Source: Cryptomeria japonica
Lineage: Eukaryota > Streptophyta > Pinopsida > Cupressales > Cupressaceae
Length of the DNA: 64,000 nucleotides
Direction: 5' to 3'
Assembly: GCF_030272615.1 (NCBI RefSeq)
Contig: NC_081407.1
Coordinates: forward strand, 137,646,897 to 137,710,896
Position 1 is the stretch's first letter. Each line of letters starts with the position of its first letter. Below, one piece after another: positions 33,224 to 45,332 of this stretch. The notes below the pieces were generated by a model, which was given only the letters and a program-made list of their open reading frames with translations, ran no database searches and was not told where the DNA came from. A program made the position numbers and the translations under genes.

Positions 33224-36200
33224 ATATGCAATAAGATAGGACATTTTGCTTCTATATGTCTAAGGAGAATGGCTAAGTATGATAGACATGATAAGTTTGA
33301 TAAGTATGATAGGAACGATAGATATGAGAAGCATGAGAAGTATGATAGGCCTTACAAGTCTAACCAAAAGTTTAGGAGCTAGAAGAACTGTTATTATACT
33401 GTAGATGAAGGTGTTACAGATGAAGAATGACAAGGAGATGAAGTGGTGTTTATTGAAGGAAGATGGACCTGTGCCTATTGATTCCACTAGTTGTTTTGTT
33501 GAAGAAAAGGCTTTGGCTGCAAAAGTTGAAGAAAAGAGTCTATGGGTGATTGACAATAGTTGTTCACATCATATGACCGGTGATAAAAGGAAATTTGTAA
33601 GTATGGAAAAGTATGATGGTAGAATAGTCATATTTGGAGATGACAAAGCCTGTGTAATCCATCAGAGAGGTTCTATTTCTTTTGATGGTAAGCATAATAC
33701 TGATGATGTCTTGTATGTTGAAAGTTTGAAGCATAATCTTTTGAGTGTTGGATAGAGGGTTGGCAAGGGTTATGATCTGCAATTAAAGTATGGTAAATGC
33801 AAAATCTCGAATACCTCTAGTATAGAGATTGCATCTGGGACTAAGATTGAAGGTAACATTTTTCATTTGAATGCAAGTGAGAAAAGTTGTTTGATTGCTA
33901 AGATAGATGAGAGTTTGTTATGGAATAGAAGAACATGTCATGTAAACTTTGATTCAGTGATCAAGATTAGTTCTACACATGCTATTAGAGATCTGCCTAA
34001 GATTGTTAAACTTGTAAATCTGGTATGTAAGGAATGCCAGTTGGGTAAGCAAACAATAATTTCTTTCAAGAACAAATGATATACATAAGATGGATTGCTG
34101 GATCTTGTGCATATTGACCTATGTGGACCTACAAAAGTTAGAAGTGTGAAGGGAGATAGATACTTTATGCTTCTAATTGATGATTATTCCAGGATGACTT
34201 GGGTTGTCATTTGATAAATCAGAAGCATTTGAGAAATTCAAGATATTCTAAGCTAAAGTTGAAACAGAGTCCAAATTGAAGCTGAAGCATCTGAGATCTG
34301 ATAGAGGTGGAGAATTCTATTCCTACGAGTTCAATTCTTTTTGTCAGATGCATGGAATCAGAAGATAACTTTCTACTCATAGAACCCCACAACATAATAG
34401 AGTTGTTGAGAGGAAGAACCGTACTATTTTGGATGCTGTAAGGACTATGTTGATTGAAGGAAATGTTCCAAAGATCTACTGGAGAGAAGCCATTAGCACT
34501 ACAGTCTACACATTTAATAAAGGTCATATCAAAGGTGATACCGGTAAGACCCCTTATGAGCTTTGGTTTGGTCATGTTCCTACTGTGAAATATTTCAAAG
34601 TTTTGGGTAGCAAATGTTATATCAAGAGAGATGAGGATATTGGAAAGTTTGATGATAGAAGTGATGAAGGTATCTTTTTGGGATATTCCACAAGAGTAAA
34701 TCCTATTAGTGCTATAACAAGAGATTGTGAAATATTGTTGAGAGTGCATGTGTGAAGGTGGATGAGAACCTTGGAAAGGAGATCAAAGCTTATGATGAAG
34801 GTCAACATGTTGTTTTAGCTCCTATTCAGCCTAAAGGACCTAAGAAGAATGATCCGATAGAGACAGAGAATGTTAATCTGGATGTTACTGTTGCTGGTGA
34901 TGATGTACAGGAATCTGAGAATCAGAAGACTCTGAGGTATGTTAGATTAAATCACTCTGAGAATCAGATTATTGGTGATAAAAATAAAGGTGTGATGACT
35001 AGAAGAAGGTTAGCTGCAGAAGAGGTATGTTTGATATCCAAAATTTAACCTAAAGATGTTGTTGAAGCTTGTAAAGATGAGAATTGGATAATGGCCATGG
35101 AAGAAGAATTAGATCAGATTGAAAAAAATAATACTTGGGAACTTGTACCTAGACCTAAGGATAAAAATATTATTGATACTAAATGGGTTTTTAGGAACAA
35201 ATTGAATGAAGCCAATGAAGTAGTCAGAAATAAAGCTAGACTGGTCTGCAAAGGGTATTCACAGCAAGAAGGAATTGATTATGAAGAAACTTTTGCTCTG
35301 GTTGCTTGAATTGAAGCTCTTAGGTTGTTACTTTCCTATGCTACTTATAAATATTTCAAGGTATATTAGATGGATGCCAAATCTGCATTTTTGAATGGTG
35401 ATCTAGAAGAAGAAGTCTACATTGAACATCTTGATGGATTTTCACTATCAGATGATGGTGATATGGTATGCAAGTTGAAGAAAGCACTTTATGGATTAAA
35501 ACAAGCTTCTAGAGCCTGGTATGCTTGATTAGATAAATAGTTGTTGAAATTAGGATTCACTAAAGGTGCTGCTGATAGTAATCTGTACTTTAAAATTGAA
35601 AATAATAATATTATGATTCTTGAAGTCTTTGTTGATGACATTTTTTTTGGTGGTGATGATGATATAAGTATGGAGTTTTCCGGTGATATGCAAAAGGAAT
35701 TTGAAATGTCTATGATTGGTGAGATGAAATTTTTATTAGGTTTATAGATTGCATAGACAGAGAGATGTATCTTTATATCTCAAACTAAGTATGTGAAGGA
35801 ATTGTTGAAGAAGTTTGGACTAGATGATTCCAAACCGGTTGGAACTCCTATGGTAACTGGTTGTAAACTGTCTAAAAATGATGAATCTCCTAGAGCTAAT
35901 CAGAGTTTGTATAGATCTATGGCTAGTGGGCTATTCTATCTTACTCAGACTAGGCATGACATTATGCATGTTGTATGTATGGGTGCTAATTATCAAGCTG
36001 ATCCGAAGGAAAGTCATGTTACTGCTGTTAGAAGAATATTCAGATATCTTAAGGGATTTGTGGATTATGGTTTATGGTATCCTAAGAAAGACGATTTCAT
36101 GTTTTGTGCTTACACTGATGCAGATTGGGAAGTCGATGTAGATGATCAGAATAGTACTACCGGTGGAGCATTATGTTTAGGTAAGAAGTTGGTTTTATGG

Positions 36201-36581
36201 GCTAGAAAGAAACAAGACTTAGTATCTCTATCTACTGCTGAAGTTGAGTACATTGCTGCTGCTAGTAATTACACTCAGATAGTTTGGATGAAGAAAATGT
36301 TGAAAGACATCATAATTATTTATGACGAGCCTACTATCATATACTGTGATAATTCTAGTGCTATATAAATGTCAAAGAATCCGATACAACATTCAAAGAC
36401 TAAGCATATATCAATCAAATTCAATTACTTGAAGGAGAAATTCAGTGAACAGAAGGTGAAGCTAGAATATGTATCTACAAAGGAACAAATTGCTGATATT
36501 TTTACTAAGTCTTTGCCTATAGATACATTTGTCTACTTGAGAGATAAGCTAGGGCTAACCACCCCTCCCGATGAGAACTAG
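33224..36581 (+). pseudogene. copia-1 gag C-terminus and pol
   Basis: Continues the gag knuckle (ICNKIGHFASIC). The protease follows at about 33540, with the active site D-S-G changed to D-N-S (VIDNSCSHHMTG). Integrase has an HHCC-type finger (33915-34050, VCKECQLGK) and core (34100-34420, IDLCGPTK, LRSDRGGEF). RT occupies 35091-35750 with FVDDI near 35630. RNase H occupies 35900-36400 (YTDADW, STAEVEY, YCDNSSAI, HSKTKHISIK). Stops include 33753, 35367, 35745 and 35754 (TAG at Gln positions), 34367 (TAA), 35305 and 35524 (TGA). Frameshifts lie near 34210 and 34755. Order PR-IN-RT-RH defines Ty1/copia. 36582-36905 is the usual GGGGGAGA-rich tail before the 3' LTR. Confidence 0.92.
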
Positions 36582-36893
36582 ATGGATTTCAGAGCCTTAT
36601 TCTTTTTATTCAGATTGATGTGTTAGTGTTGCTCCTCTGTTGGAGTAGTCTGTTGATTTGGTCGTGACAAATTCATGTTTTTATGTTTTGGTGGAGAGAG
36701 ATCTATGTTTCATATTCAAAGGGGGAGAATTTGTTTGGTTTTCTATTGTTGGAGAGCTTTGGCATTGCTGTCAAAGGGGGAGAGATCATGTGAAAAATTG
36801 CATTATCTATCCTGATCTTAGGGGGAGTTTGCTGGTGATATCTTCTTTCTTTGCATTAACTATTTTTCACATTCATATGTTGCCATCAATGCC

Positions 36894-36905
36894 AAAGGGG
36901 GAGAT
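36894..36905 (+). other. copia-1 polypurine tract
   Basis: AAAGGGGGAGAT directly before TGTTGAGTTG of the 3' LTR. Several similar GGGGGAGA tracts lie in the preceding 200 bp, as also seen in copia-2 and copia-3. Confidence 0.85.
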
Positions 36906-38115
36906 TGTTGAGTTGTTGAGATTGTTGGGATATTGTTGTAGTCTATTGGATTTGGTTGTTGGACTTGGATATGTTGTTTTCATTGATGTCAACATATTCC
37001 TGTGAATTTTTCTAGTGAGCTTGTGAAGATTTTTTGGTCCGGTTTGTTGTTCTTTGGTTACTAGTTCCTGGTGTTCCTATTGATATTCCATCTAGTATAT
37101 TCCAGAATGATTAGATCTTGTGCTGAGACTTTGGGATGTTGTTTTGGATGATCCTGTGTATCTTCATTTTGGATGGTTTGTGATTTGGTCACCTGCAAGT
37201 TATCTTTCTTCGTGACAGTTGTTGTTTGGTTGTGTTCTTGAGCTTTGAGATGTTGACAGATGAAGATTTGATTTGAGGTATTGGTGCAACTGTTCCTCAT
37301 GATTATAACATGTTTGATGGTGTCTCCTAATTGTCTCCTTATTTTGTGATGATTTGTATTGATCAGTGTGCGATTTTTGGTGATTTCTATCAACTGGCGA
37401 TGATTTGTGTGTTATACAGTATTTATTGTGGTATAACGTGTTGCGGTTGATCTTGGCACGATTTTAGGTGGATATGATCATTGGGGAATTTGAATTAGGT
37501 CCATGCTGTGTAATGTAAATTATAATATTGGTTTTGGTCCAATATTTGAGGTATTGGTGTTCGATCTTTGTATCGTGTAATGTAATATTTGTATTTATGA
37601 GTTGAGGGTTGAGGGTTTAGCCGACCTTGTTATCAAGGTTGATTATTTGTATATATAGGTGATATACTTATGTAATTTACTTGTTGATGTGATGTATACA
37701 TTATCAGAGAGAGTTGTGTGTGTGAACAAGACATATATCTTTTGATGAAGTGTTGTGGTGAGATCGGTGTTGTAGAGCAGACAATTGCTCTTAACCAGAA
37801 CTACTATCAAGCATATGTAGATGCTACTATTGAAATTCATTTCTTTCAAATTGTAGTCCAATTCATTTTATAAGTCAGTGAGACTTCCCTAAGGGTTGGA
37901 GCCTTCCAGGCATATATATTTTGGGTAGTGAGCCTAGGCAGTGTGTCTGAATGCATGTGCATTCCCCATTGTAATATTTTCACATACTACTTCAAAGTAT
38001 CATCTTATTGTGGGTAGGTTCCCATCATGGGTTTTCCCTTGACCGGGTTTTCTATGTCAAAAATATTGGTGTTGTGTGTTATGTTGTTCATTTTCTTATC
38101 TTTTGGTTGTTGGAG
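36906..38115 (+). repeat. copia-1 3' LTR, left part
   Basis: Begins TGTTGAGTTGTTGAGATTG and matches 23170-24370 until TGGTTGTTGGAG, where copia-2 starts. The last 5 bp TGGAG (38111-38115) pair with TGCAG after copia-2 as its target duplication. Confidence 0.92.
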
Positions 38116-39705
38116 TGTTGGCATTGTATTGTCATTGATGTCAATCGGTATGGTCAACCGATATGCAGTCAGGTAAGTAAGGTATGTTGTATTGGTATAC
38201 AGACATAAGTATTATCTATTGGTAAGCAAGCAAGGGACAACAGAAGGAACATGACCACCAGTATGCAAGTATGTTTATATTCAACCAGTAAGGATGACAA
38301 CCAGTAAGCGAGCAAAAGAGACTGAGTAAAGAACTCCTATCAAATGGACATATGTCTGAGTTTGGTGACCGAGCTAATGTGTCTCAACTAGCATAATAGT
38401 GAAGTGCAGGTATGAAGGTTAATCGGGCAAAGCATCATCGGTAGGATAAGATAATCGGTAGTGTAAGGGATATACCAGTTGCATGCATGGTCGGTGACTA
38501 AGTTTAAATCGATATAATGGACTGAGCTGAGTTGGATGTCGACTAAGATGCCACGTAGTCTCAAAGTGGTAAGTGAATAGTGCATCATCAAAGTAGTCGG
38601 TGATAGCTAAGACATTTAATGCAGTCTGCATAAATCACTAGATGATGACAAAATATTGTGGCTCAAGACAAATTGAATGACACAAACCAACAATGTGTTG
38701 ATTGATGCAGGTGTAGATTTAAGTAGGTAAAAGATACGCCAAGTAGTAGATCAGATTTGGTGAAGAAAAATATCCAGAGCATTTATGGTGATTGACAAAA
38801 GGCAGAGCCATGTTTGCCAAATATAGTAAGCGTGTTCTGGAAGGAATGGAAATGGCAGCGAGGCTTGATTTGTTGTAGGTTGTTAGTCATGGAGAGGAGA
38901 TCCGATGTGATCTGATATGTTTCATGGTAGGTAGAAGAAACCTTAACCAAAGATAGTTTGAACCTATTTCTGGAAGGAAAGTTCATGTATAAATATGCAG
39001 ATTGAAGAGATGATATGGGATGCCACTTGTTAGAGAGGATTGTGCTTGAATGAATAGAGTGCAGATTGGACTGAGAAGAGTATTGCTACTAAGTATCGGG
39101 GATTTAGCAGGGTTTTAACTAGTAGATAACATAAATGAGGTGAATCGGTAGGAAGGCATCTGAGAGTGAGAGTGTAGGGTAAGTATCAGAGAAATTCAGC
39201 AAATTAAGAGATTGAATGGTAAGGGATCAAAAAGAGTGAATTTATAACTGGTAGTGAAAGAATTGATGACACAGAGAAGAGTTGTAAGTAGTAGAGAGAA
39301 GTTGAATAGGTGTTACAAAACTCATTTGTAACAAGGTACTTTCATTGTAATAAGTTGTCATTTCATTGTATATCACTGAGTTGGTGCTCCTTTGAGTTGG
39401 TGCCCATAAAATTAGGGGTTGGTGCTCAAAATCAGTAGGGGTTGGTGCTCCTTGGGTTGGTTCCCTAAATCTTTGTAATACTGTGTTTTATTGTGAGGCT
39501 GGATTGGAGCAGTAGACTCCAACAAAATTTCTCACCAAGGTTTTTCCCACATTGGGTTTTCCTTGTATATCCGATGTTGTGAGATGTATTATTTGTGTGT
39601 TTGATTACTAGTGTCTTCATTACTTTACCGGTTGCACACACATAGTTGGAAATTGTTTAAAATCACTTATTCACCCCCCCTCTCAGTTACATATTGTGTT
39701 GTACA
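38116..39705 (+). repeat. copia-2 5' LTR
   Basis: 1,590 bp, TGTTGGCATTGTATTGTC to TATTGTGTTGTACA. TATAAATA at 38988-38995. Near 39375-39470 a short GGGTTGGTGC(T/C) motif is repeated several times. The two LTRs differ at about a tenth or more of positions by eye. Confidence 0.92.
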
Positions 39706-39720
39706 ATTGGTATCAGAGCC
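39706..39720 (+). other. copia-2 primer-binding site
   Basis: ATTGGTATCAGAGCC, an intact initiator-Met tRNA binding site immediately after the LTR. Confidence 0.92.
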
Positions 39721-39779
39721 TTAGGTTCTCTATTGGTCAAAGATTTCTCTAGCTTGGGTAGATTCTAGTCTAAAGAACA

Positions 39780-42700
39780 CAATAGGAAGAAATGAGTCCT
39801 CCTCCTTCAAAGTCCCCATGTTTGATGGAACCAACTATGTCTTTTGGAGTAGAAGAATGGAAACCTATCTATCCTCACTAGGTTTTGATGTTTGGATGTA
39901 TGTAAAAAATGGGTATACTGTCCCTAGTGTTCCTTCCATAGATCTAGATGCTAAGAAGGAGTATAAAAATAATGAAAAAATATAAACATGCTATTCTTAG
40001 TGGGCTGTCAGATAATGAGTTTGTCAAGGTTATGTAGTGCTCATCCACCAAGGAGACTTTTGATAAGCTACAAAGATTATTTGAAGGAGATGTCAAGGTC
40101 AAGGAGGCCAAGCTACAAACAATAAGAGGCCATCTTGAAGGCTTGAAGATGAAATATGAAGAAAATATTGTAGACTACCTTCACAGAGCTGATGAAACTG
40201 CGAATACCATTAGAGGACTGGGAGAGGAAAGAGTTGATGAAGTTATTGTCAAAAAGGTGCTTACATCGCTCACATCTAAGTATGATACTAAGACCTCTAC
40301 TATAGAGGAAGCCAAGGATTTGAAAATATTTTCAATGGATGAGTTATTTGGCTCTCTATTTGCCTATGAGATGAGGACAACTGATGAAGGAAATTCAAAG
40401 AAAGAGGCTGCATTCAACTCCATCAAAAAGGGCAAGAAAGAAATTGCTCATGGTGAATCTGGTGAAGACTCATATATAGAGGTGGCAAAATTTATGAGGA
40501 ACCTTAAAAGAGGATTCGACAAGTATAAAGGAAAACTGCCTCTCAAATGTTTTAATTGTGGTAAAATAGGACACTTTTCTACAAAATGTCCTTATGGTGA
40601 AATCGGTGGAGATGAGCAAAAGAGTTCTGATAGATCTCCCAATAAGGATAGAAAGAAGAAGGTCTATCGACAAGAAAGAAGAAGCTACCAGAAGAAGAAC
40701 AATCTATATACCTTTGAAGATGATGCCATAGATGAAGAAAGTGCATTAGAAGATGACCGCCATGAGGATGAAAGCAAAGTTAATCTCCTTATGGCACTAG
40801 ATGAACCGGTTGTTGAAGATGAGGAAGATGAAGATATTGAAACTGAAGTGGACCTAGAAGGTGAGCTCATAAGTGCTCTTGAGGAGTTGAAGAAAACAAG
40901 AAAAGAACTCAAAATGGTTAAGCATGCTGTTGCAGAGGAACAAGAACAATTGGAGGAATCTTTGGAGGAATCCAAGAAAACAATTTCTGATCTACAACTC
41001 CAGTTGGAAGAAGCTAAGAGAATATGTGAAGTTACATCCTTTGATTTGATAAAGAAGGAAAATGAGCAACATAATCTAGAAGAAGAAATTGTAAAGCTCA
41101 GAAAGGATCTAGAAAAGAGAAAGGGTGAATTGAAGATGAGGAGAAAGTATGAGGGAAACACTGAAGCTTTAGATAAGATGTTGAGTAAACAAAAGCATTC
41201 AAAAGACACCGGTGGTTTAGGATTTGAAGAAGGGCAATGTTCAAATAGCTAAGAAACATCTGATAAGGAGATACAATTCACTTCCTCAAGAGAAAGTAAA
41301 GAGAAGAAAATCTTTACAGTCAACAAAGATACCGATAAGAAGCCCTATGTTGAGGCTATAAGAAATAAACTTGTGAACCAGAATGCTCAGAACTAGAAGG
41401 GTCATGCACCTTACTGATATGCAAATTATAAAGGCAAGTCCAAGGTGGATAGTGAAGGATTCACTAGAATAAAAAGCATGAGGAAGACATCCAGTGAGAC
41501 AAAGGTTTGCTAGTCCAAAGCAACAAGACTAGTATGTACCCAAATTCCATGGCTATTTCTACTAGTGTAATAAGTTTGGACATAGAGTTGCTGATTGTGG
41601 ACTGATGAATAAGCCCCCTATATTATTTTGCTGCACTTTGGGATATGTATGTTGTTTGTTATCACTGTAATGGATTTGGTCATAGGAGTTTTGAATGTAG
41701 GAGAAGTCAAGCGGTGTCCTACAATAGTTTTAAAGGTTCATCTTTTAATGTCAATGTAAAATGTTATAATTGTCAAAAATTTGGGCATATTTCCAAACAT
41801 TGCAAACTCAGAACAACTCGACAAAAAAAGTCAGTACCGGATCAGGAACTGGTAACAAAACCAGAGCATGAAATTGTAGCAGATAAGAAGAAGGAAAACA
41901 AACCGGTTTGGGTTGAAAAAGACAAGAATAATACAGAATCAAGTCTAATTTTCCAGACTACCTTGCATGCAGAGAGAATGAAATTATGGGTTGTAGATAG
42001 TGGTTGTTCCAATCACATGACCACTGACAAAAATAAATTTAATAAGCTTGAAGATTGGAATGGAGGCTCAGTAAGATTTGGAGACAACTCCTCCATCAAT
42101 ATAAAAGGAAAAGGTACTCTGAATATAGATGGCAAATTGAAAGCCCATGATGCATATTATGTGGAAGGTTTAAAGCACAATTTACAAAGTGTAATTCAAA
42201 TGTGTGATAAAGGTTAAAAATTCACTTTTGACTCTACCAGTTGCCATATAAGAAAAGAGAGTACTGGTCAAATTGTAGTAGAAGGAAAAAGAACAGATGG
42301 AAATGTGTACAATCTAAAGGAATAATTTGAGTCCCGATGCATGATGGGACAAGTGGATGAGAGCTAGCTGTGGCATAGGAGATTAGGACACATAAATTTT
42401 GATAATCTGGTTACAGTAAGAAAAAAGGGCTCTGTAAGAAATATATCACCAATCATCAAACTGGTAAGCACATTTTGTGATGAATGTGTAAGAGGAAAAT
42501 AGACTAAGGTGAGCTTCAAGACTAAGGAACATAATATTTCAAGGCCACTTGAATTGGTGCATACTGATCTATGTGGACCAACTAGAACAAGAGCTCTAGC
42601 CAACGAAAGATACTTCATGCTCCTCATTGATGATTTTTCAAGGATGACATGGGTTACTTTCCAACAGGACAAATCTCAAGCCTTTGAAAGATTCAAGATT

Positions 42701-43988
42701 TTCTGAAAGATGGTTGAGAGGGAAAGTGGATGCAAGCTGAAATATCTAAGATCAGACCGGGGTGGAGAGTTCGTATCAAATGAATTTGAAGATTACTATG
42801 AGAAACATGGAATAAGAAGACAATATTCAGCTCCAAGAACACCACAACAAAATGGTGTTGTAGAAAGGAAAACCAAGATTGTCAAGGAGATGGAAAGAAC
42901 CATGCTAAATAAGGAAAACATACCAGATATATACTGGAAAGAAGCAGTTTACACTGCTGTATATACTTTGAACTGGGTTCAACTGAGAACAAACAATAGA
43001 ATGACACTTTATGAACTGTGGTATGACCAAAAGCCATCAGTTAAATACTTCAAAGTGTTTGGAAGTAAATACTTCATCAAGAGAGATGTGGATGGTATGG
43101 GTAGCTTTGATTCCAGGAGTGATGAAGATATCTTCCTGCACTACTTAACTCATAGAAAAGCCTACAAATGCTACAACAAAAGACTAAGAAGATTCATTGA
43201 GAGTGTGCATGTAAGAGTTGATGAAGACATGCATAAAGGAAGACAAGCACAAGTAAACTGGTACGATGACACTTGTGATGAAGATGAAGTTCAAACTGAT
43301 AGTGAACCGGAAGAAGCATCCAACAAGTCCCCTAACCGGTATGTGCAGAAAAACCACCCAGAAGAGAAGATTTTAGGTAATAAGAATGATGGTGTGTAAA
43401 CTAGAAGAAGAATTATCTGGAATGATGAACAAGTCAATTTATGCCTCATGACTGAAATAGAACCCAAAACATTTAATGAGGCCAGAAAAAGTTAGAAATG
43501 GCAATGGAAGAAGAGCTACAACAAATTGAGAAGAACAAGACTTGGGAGTTAGCTCCTAGACCAGTTGATACGAATGTCATAGGCACAAAGTGGGTCTACC
43601 AGAACAAGATGAATGAAGAAGGAAAGATTGTGAGGCACAAAGCAAGGTTAGCATGCAAAGGATACTCTCAAGTAGAGGGAATAGATTTTGAAGAAACATT
43701 TGCATCGGTTGCTAGACTTGAGGCCATTAGAGTGTTTCTAGCCTTTTCAACCTACAAGGGATACAAAGTCTATCAAATGGATGTAAAATCTGCTTTCCTA
43801 AATGGAAATTTAGAAGAGGAAGTATAAATGGAACAACCATAAAGTTTTTTGATACATGATGATGAAACCTTTGTGTTCCGGTTGAAGAAAGCATTGTATG
43901 GTTTGAAGCAGGCTCCAAGAGCATGGTACTCAAGGTTAGATAAATTTCTAAAGGAGTAGGGGTTCAAAAAAGGGAGTGTAGATAGTAA
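39780..43988 (+). pseudogene. copia-2 gag-pol, 5' part
   Basis: Gag opens with FKVPMFDGTNYVFWSRR (about 39806; no ATG nearby, so the true start is lost or upstream) and shifts frame near 39980. A clean 369-codon frame, 40143-41252, holds the gag core, a CCHC knuckle (CFNCGKIGHFSTKC) and a long acidic Glu/Lys coiled coil (40740-41170). After frameshifts come more knuckles (41580-41810), then protease with intact VVDSGCSNHMT (about 41990). Integrase is at 42360-42900 (LVHTDLCGPTR, LRSDRGGEF, PQQNGVVERK) and the RT N-terminus at 43498-43980 ([35 protein letters not shown]). Gln-to-TAG stops are at 40035, 42500 and 43957. It ends after GVDSN-type residues where copia-3 enters. Confidence 0.9.
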
Positions 43989-45274
43989 TGTTGGAATTAT
44001 GAATGAATTGAATATGTTTTGCATTGATGTTTTATATTGATGTCAACACTAGCTGATATGGATATCGATCGACAAGTTTTGGTTACCGGTAGAAGATCTA
44101 GTGTTGCCGATAGAATAGATTATCTGTTGGACACTTTTGACATGTTTGGATCAGTGAAGTATATTGGATTTCATGAGTTATATGCTCCATGAGAATGTTT
44201 TGGTTAGTTGGTATTGGCTTGGTAATTGAATGTTATCATACACTCTGGTAAACCCTTACTGACACTGGTTTAAGGCTTTACCGGAAGAACTTTCATTGAG
44301 GAATCATGACAGGATGCACAATTGGTGTTGGTGCAGCTTCTTTGAGTATTTCAAGATGTTGAAGATGTTCGTTGATCATGATTCAATTGCTTGAAGACAT
44401 TGCTTTAGCGTGGTAGACCCAGAATAGGTCTGGTACCTATCTAGGTTATAGATCGGTATCATGCTAGCATGTACTCTACACGTTACCTGGATGATTCGAG
44501 ATGTTTTATGGATTTTTTATTATTATTTTGGTCTTAAGCCGACATGACATATCATTGTAATAAGGAATTGTGTAATTATTATAATATCTTCAGGTGGCCG
44601 ACCTAATTGGTTTAGGCCTTAGGGCTTGTATAAATAAGAGGTAGAAACTCTCTGAAAAAGTATCATGGTTATTGGAAAGGTCATGGTAAATGAATGTAAT
44701 GTGTGAATATTGTAATATCATTCAGGCAGAGGAGTTGATTGATCATTGGTGATCAGGTTGGATTCAGAAGAGGATTTAGTCCTCTGACATTAAGCTTAAC
44801 TGGGACTGTAATCAAGCATAGTGGATGCTATTTCCAATAGTTCACTCTATTGGATTGTTGTCCATTTATCTTGAGAAGGTTGTAGCCTCTCTATAGTCAG
44901 TGAAACTCTTTTGTAATGAGAATTACGCTCTAGGCAATGTGCCAACCTGCAAGTGTAGGCCCCTCATTGTAACACATACTTTGTGCAGAAGTATCATTTG
45001 ACTGTGGGTAGGCTTCCCACCGTGGTTTTTCCCTTTTCGAGTTTTCCACATAAAAATCATGGTGTTATGTGGCATGGTTTCTTTGCATTGATTATCTGGT
45101 TAATTGTTAATTTGTATTGTTTACTGGTATCTATTTCTATCAGCATCTGTTTGTGCTTTACCGGTACTTGATCTGTTTAAGGTTATATTGTGGATTAAAA
45201 GTTATAATTTGTTAACAATTGATTCAACCTCCCCCCCCATCACCCCTCTCAGTTGTTCACCAGTTATCCTAACA
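43989..45274 (+). repeat. copia-3 5' LTR
   Basis: TGTTGGAATTATGAATG to CAGTTATCCTAACA. TATAAATA at 44629-44636, preceded by the GGCCGACCTAATTGG/TTTAGGCC block. Ends in the C-run and CTCAGTTG block shared with the other copia LTRs. The PBS after it (45275, ATTCGAAGAAGAGCTTTGG) is badly mutated. Confidence 0.9.
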
Positions 45275-45332
45275 ATTCGAAGAAGAGCTTTGGTCCTCTT
45301 TTGCAAAAGCTTAACTGCTTGAGGTAGATCCT

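Noticed and set aside
34219-34749. 176-codon minus-strand frame
   Set aside because: Antisense shadow of the copia-1 integrase region, whose motifs are clear on the plus strand.
40685-41209. Long Ser-rich minus-strand frame
   Set aside because: Antisense shadow of the Glu/Lys-rich coiled coil of copia-2 gag.
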